From positions 1 to 6,445 of the forward strand of contig JBAYQC010000082.1 in the NCBI GenBank assembly GCA_041677365.1: a stretch of DNA of 6,445 nt. The letters run 5' to 3'. Positions 4,882 through 6,445 of this stretch are shown piece by piece (within the stretch, counting starts at the first letter, position 1; every line of letters begins with the position of its first letter). Below the pieces are notes generated by a model. It saw nothing but the letters and a program-made list of their open reading frames with translations, was not told the DNA's origin and did not search any database. Origin of the DNA: UBA2289 sp041677365. Lineage in GTDB: Bacteria; Bacillota_I; Bacilli_A; Izemoplasmatales; Hujiaoplasmataceae. The position numbers were made by a program, and so were the translations under genes.

Positions 4882-6117
4882 TTATATTACAAAATTACCA
4901 TCTTTAAAAATTTGTACTTTTTCACCATTCTTTTTAATACCTACTATATTCATGTCTTCACTACCAAACATGAAGTCTGAATGAGCCATAGAATTATTAT
5001 ATCCTAATTTTTCAAGGTCCTTGATTTCCATCTCTGTTCCACCTGTAATATTCATGGGGTAAGCTCTTCCAAGAGCTAAATGGCATGATGCATTTTCATC
5101 GAAAAGGGTATTGAAGAAGAGAATGTTAGCTTTAGATATTGGAGAATTATGACTTATGAGAGCAACTTCACCTAGATATGAACTACCCTCATCAAACTCT
5201 AATAAATTCTTAAGGGTGGCTTTTTCTTTTTTCGCATCATAATTTATCACTTTTCCATCTTTAAACTCTAGCCAAAAATCTTCAATTAAATTACCTTGAT
5301 AATCAAGAGGTTTAGTAGCCACCACTTTTCCATTTACGCCATATTTATGAGGCATGGTAAAGTTTTCTTCTGTTGGTATATTCGGATTGAATGTTACCTT
5401 ATTAGTGGTTTTTTCCTGTCCGCCTGACCAAACGTGGTTATCAACTAATTTAATCTTTAAATCTGTGCCCAAATTATTGGTGAAGTGGAGAGATTCAAAT
5501 TGATGATCATTAAGAATTTTGTTGTGGGCTATTAATGTTGCGTTATGCTCATTCCATTCTTTGATTGGATCAGTATTTTCCTGAACTCTTGAAGCGTTAA
5601 AAATAGCATCCCACAAAGCTTCAACAGCCTCATTTTCTTCTAAATCAGGAAATACCTTCTTTGCCCAGACAGAGTTAGCAGCAGCGATGATTGTCCACTG
5701 GCTTTTATTTCCCATCATATGTTCACGATAAAAGTTAAGTGCTTTGCTGGAAGCGATACCTGCAGCTTGCATTTTGCTTGGATCTACTCCTTTATTTGCG
5801 CCAGGAACTGGAGATACGATGGAAATTACACAAGCACCATTATCTACAAAAAAGTGCATTTTATCAATGGCGTATTGAGGGATTTGTTGTAAGCTTTCAA
5901 TGGTTTCATAATCGAAAGAATAACGATTGGTGAGTTCATCTCTCCAATTTACAATTACTTTCTTTGCTCCTGCTTCATATGCATTTTTTACTACTTTTCT
6001 TGCTATTTCAGCTGCTTGAGTAGGGGCGTTAACAACAACAATCTGGTCCTTTTGCACATTAGCGCCAATTTGAACAGCCAAGTTAGCTAATTTGTCTAAT
6101 AAAACTTCTTTTGGCAT
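4882..6117 (-). CDS. M29-family metallo-aminopeptidase (AmpS/AmpT/PepS type)
   Basis: This 411-residue protein has the typical full length for family M29, cytoplasmic aminopeptidases with two divalent metals (Zn or Co) that remove N-terminal residues from peptides. It has no signal peptide. All expected metal ligands are visible at the positions known from Thermus AmpT and Staphylococcus AmpS: Glu250 in NIPTEENF, Glu317 in YLGEVALI, His346 in ASCHLALGRAYP, and His379 with Asp381 in NNSMAHSDFMFGSEDMNI. Tyr353 follows at the usual conserved position. The start is the ATG at 6117, with AAAGGA (6133-6128) 10 bases upstream and an extended -10 promoter beyond. It is divergent from the Ldh2-family gene and followed by its own terminator, so it is probably a single-gene unit. 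The likely role is the final step of peptide breakdown for amino-acid supply. Substrate preference cannot be told from sequence. Confidence 0.95.
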   Translation of the reverse strand: MPKEVLLDKLANLAVQIGANVQKDQIVVVNAPTQAAEIARKVVKNAYEAGAKKVIVNWRDELTNRYSFDYETIESLQQIPQYAIDKMHFFVDNGACVISIVSPVPGANKGVDPSKMQAAGIASSKALNFYREHMMGNKSQWTIIAAANSVWAKKVFPDLEENEAVEALWDAIFNASRVQENTDPIKEWNEHNATLIAHNKILNDHQFESLHFTNNLGTDLKIKLVDNHVWSGGQEKTTNKVTFNPNIPTEENFTMPHKYGVNGKVVATKPLDYQGNLIEDFWLEFKDGKVINYDAKKEKATLKNLLEFDEGSSYLGEVALISHNSPISKANILFFNTLFDENASCHLALGRAYPMNITGGTEMEIKDLEKLGYNNSMAHSDFMFGSEDMNIVGIKKNGEKVQIFKDGNFVI

Positions 6118-6156
6118 TTTTTTATAATCCTTTCTTTATTAATAAATTCTAAAACT

Positions 6157-6165
6157 ATTATAACA
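6157..6165 (-). promoter_or_regulatory. Extended -10 promoter for the aminopeptidase
   Basis: On the - strand TGTTATAAT runs 6165 to 6157: TG, one base, then a perfect TATAAT. The -35 position (6185-6180, TTTCTG) is poor. The predicted start is near 6150, giving a leader of about 33 nt. Confidence 0.7.
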
Positions 6166-6171
6166 TGTTAT
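6160..6171. promoter_or_regulatory. 12-bp palindrome overlapping the aminopeptidase -10
   Basis: ATAACATGTTAT is a perfect palindrome centred between 6165 and 6166. It covers the TG and half of the -10 box, so a dimeric repressor bound there would block the promoter. It is short and AT-rich and may be chance. Confidence 0.3.
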
Positions 6172-6232
6172 TAAAGAAACAGAAAAATTTTTTGTTCGAT
6201 TTTGTAAAGGATTTATTTGATTATGGTTGATA

Positions 6233-6241
6233 TGATATAAT
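6233..6241 (+). promoter_or_regulatory. Extended -10 promoter for the Ldh2-family gene
   Basis: TGATATAAT, identical to the box of bL25, lies at 6233-6241. No good -35 is seen at 17-18 bp (TTATTT). The predicted start is near 6248, giving a leader of about 22 nt to the GTG at 6270. Confidence 0.65.
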
Positions 6242-6269
6242 TAAATATATAGATTAGGATGTGATAATT

Positions 6270-6445
6270 GTGGAAAAACGTATAACAGTAAGTTGGAATT
6301 TCATTGAAGACTTTATGGTCAGCTCCTTTGTTAAACTAGGAGTACCAAAAAAAGATGCAGAGATTTGTGCTGATATACTCATGGAAAGTGACAGAAGGGG
6401 AATTGAAAGTCATGGAGTAAATAGATTTAAACCCATCTATATTGA
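6270..6445 (+). CDS. Ldh2-family NAD(P)-dependent malate/L-lactate-type dehydrogenase; 3' end outside window
   Basis: Only the first 58 residues are present. They fit the N-terminus of the Ldh2 (malate/L-lactate dehydrogenase) family, which is unrelated to the classical Rossmann-fold LDH/MDH. Segment FVKLGVPKKDAEICADILME is followed by SDRRGIESHGVNRF (40-53), the family signature in which the His of SHG (48) and the following Arg (52) are conserved at the active site. Members reduce or oxidise 2-oxo/2-hydroxy acids such as malate, lactate, ureidoglycolate, sulfolactate or 2,3-diketogulonate, so the substrate cannot be chosen from this fragment. The start is GTG at 6270. AGGATGTGAT (6256-6265) before it matches the extended Shine-Dalgarno AGGAGGTGAT with one mismatch. 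An in-frame GTG at 6261 lies inside that site and is unlikely. The full protein should be about 340-360 residues, continuing beyond the right edge. Confidence 0.88.
   Translation, partial: MEKRITVSWNFIEDFMVSSFVKLGVPKKDAEICADILMESDRRGIESHGVNRFKPIYI

Noticed and set aside
5739..5933. Open frame of 64 codons on the + strand inside the aminopeptidase gene
   Set aside because: It is antisense to a highly conserved M29 protein with all its metal ligands, so it is a shadow frame.
1..6445. Reassigned genetic code (TGA as tryptophan), suggested by the AT-rich Mollicutes-like composition
   Set aside because: Genes end naturally at TGA (532-534, 1563-1565) with full family lengths or well-placed overlaps, and tryptophans are coded TGG.

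Overview
The window is AT-rich DNA from a low-GC Gram-positive type bacterium. TGA is a true stop: the first and third genes end in TGA and tryptophans are coded TGG. That excludes the Mycoplasma/Spiroplasma code. It leaves Bacillota, or a standard-code relative of the Mollicutes (Acholeplasma, Haloplasma or Izemoplasma type). This placement is inferred from composition and gene families. Ribosome binding sites are GGAG/GGTGG-like, and promoters have clear TATAAT boxes.

Left part (1-2259, + strand). Three overlapping genes encode the end of a two-domain glyoxalase-fold ring-cleaving dioxygenase (MhqE/MhqO type), a MarR-family repressor (MhqR type) and an alpha/beta hydrolase (MhqD type). Together they form a quinone/electrophile detoxification operon like the mhq genes of Bacillus subtilis and Staphylococcus aureus. 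Its promoter and the dioxygenase N-terminus lie outside the window. Next comes ribosomal protein bL25 (Ctc form) with its own extended -10 promoter and no visible terminator between it and the operon. A strong bidirectional hairpin at 2266-2299 closes this side.

Middle part (2310-4745, - strand). A membrane-anchored or secreted nuclease of the endonuclease I (EndA/NucM) family carries an N-terminal Ig-like segment and three close pairs of cysteines. It lies 57 bp downstream of an AraC-family regulator. The araC promoter matches the consensus exactly (TTGACA, 17 bp, TATAAT). Just upstream are two perfect 12-bp direct repeats 21 bp apart, the proximal one overlapping the -35. This is the classic geometry of an AraC-type operator and suggests autoregulation. 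It is the most interesting non-coding signal here.

Right part (4839-6445). An M29-family metallo-aminopeptidase (PepS/AmpS type) with all expected metal ligands is on the - strand. It is divergent from the start of an Ldh2-family malate/lactate-type dehydrogenase, which runs off the right edge. Their 152-bp shared intergenic region holds two back-to-back extended -10 promoters, and a 12-bp palindrome overlaps the aminopeptidase -10.

The genes look like ordinary chromosomal housekeeping and stress functions. I see no mobile element, CRISPR array, tRNA or rRNA, and no clearly new multi-gene system. The points worth a second look are the AraC operator, the architecture and cysteines of the nuclease, the gene order of the mhq-like operon, and the promoter set.
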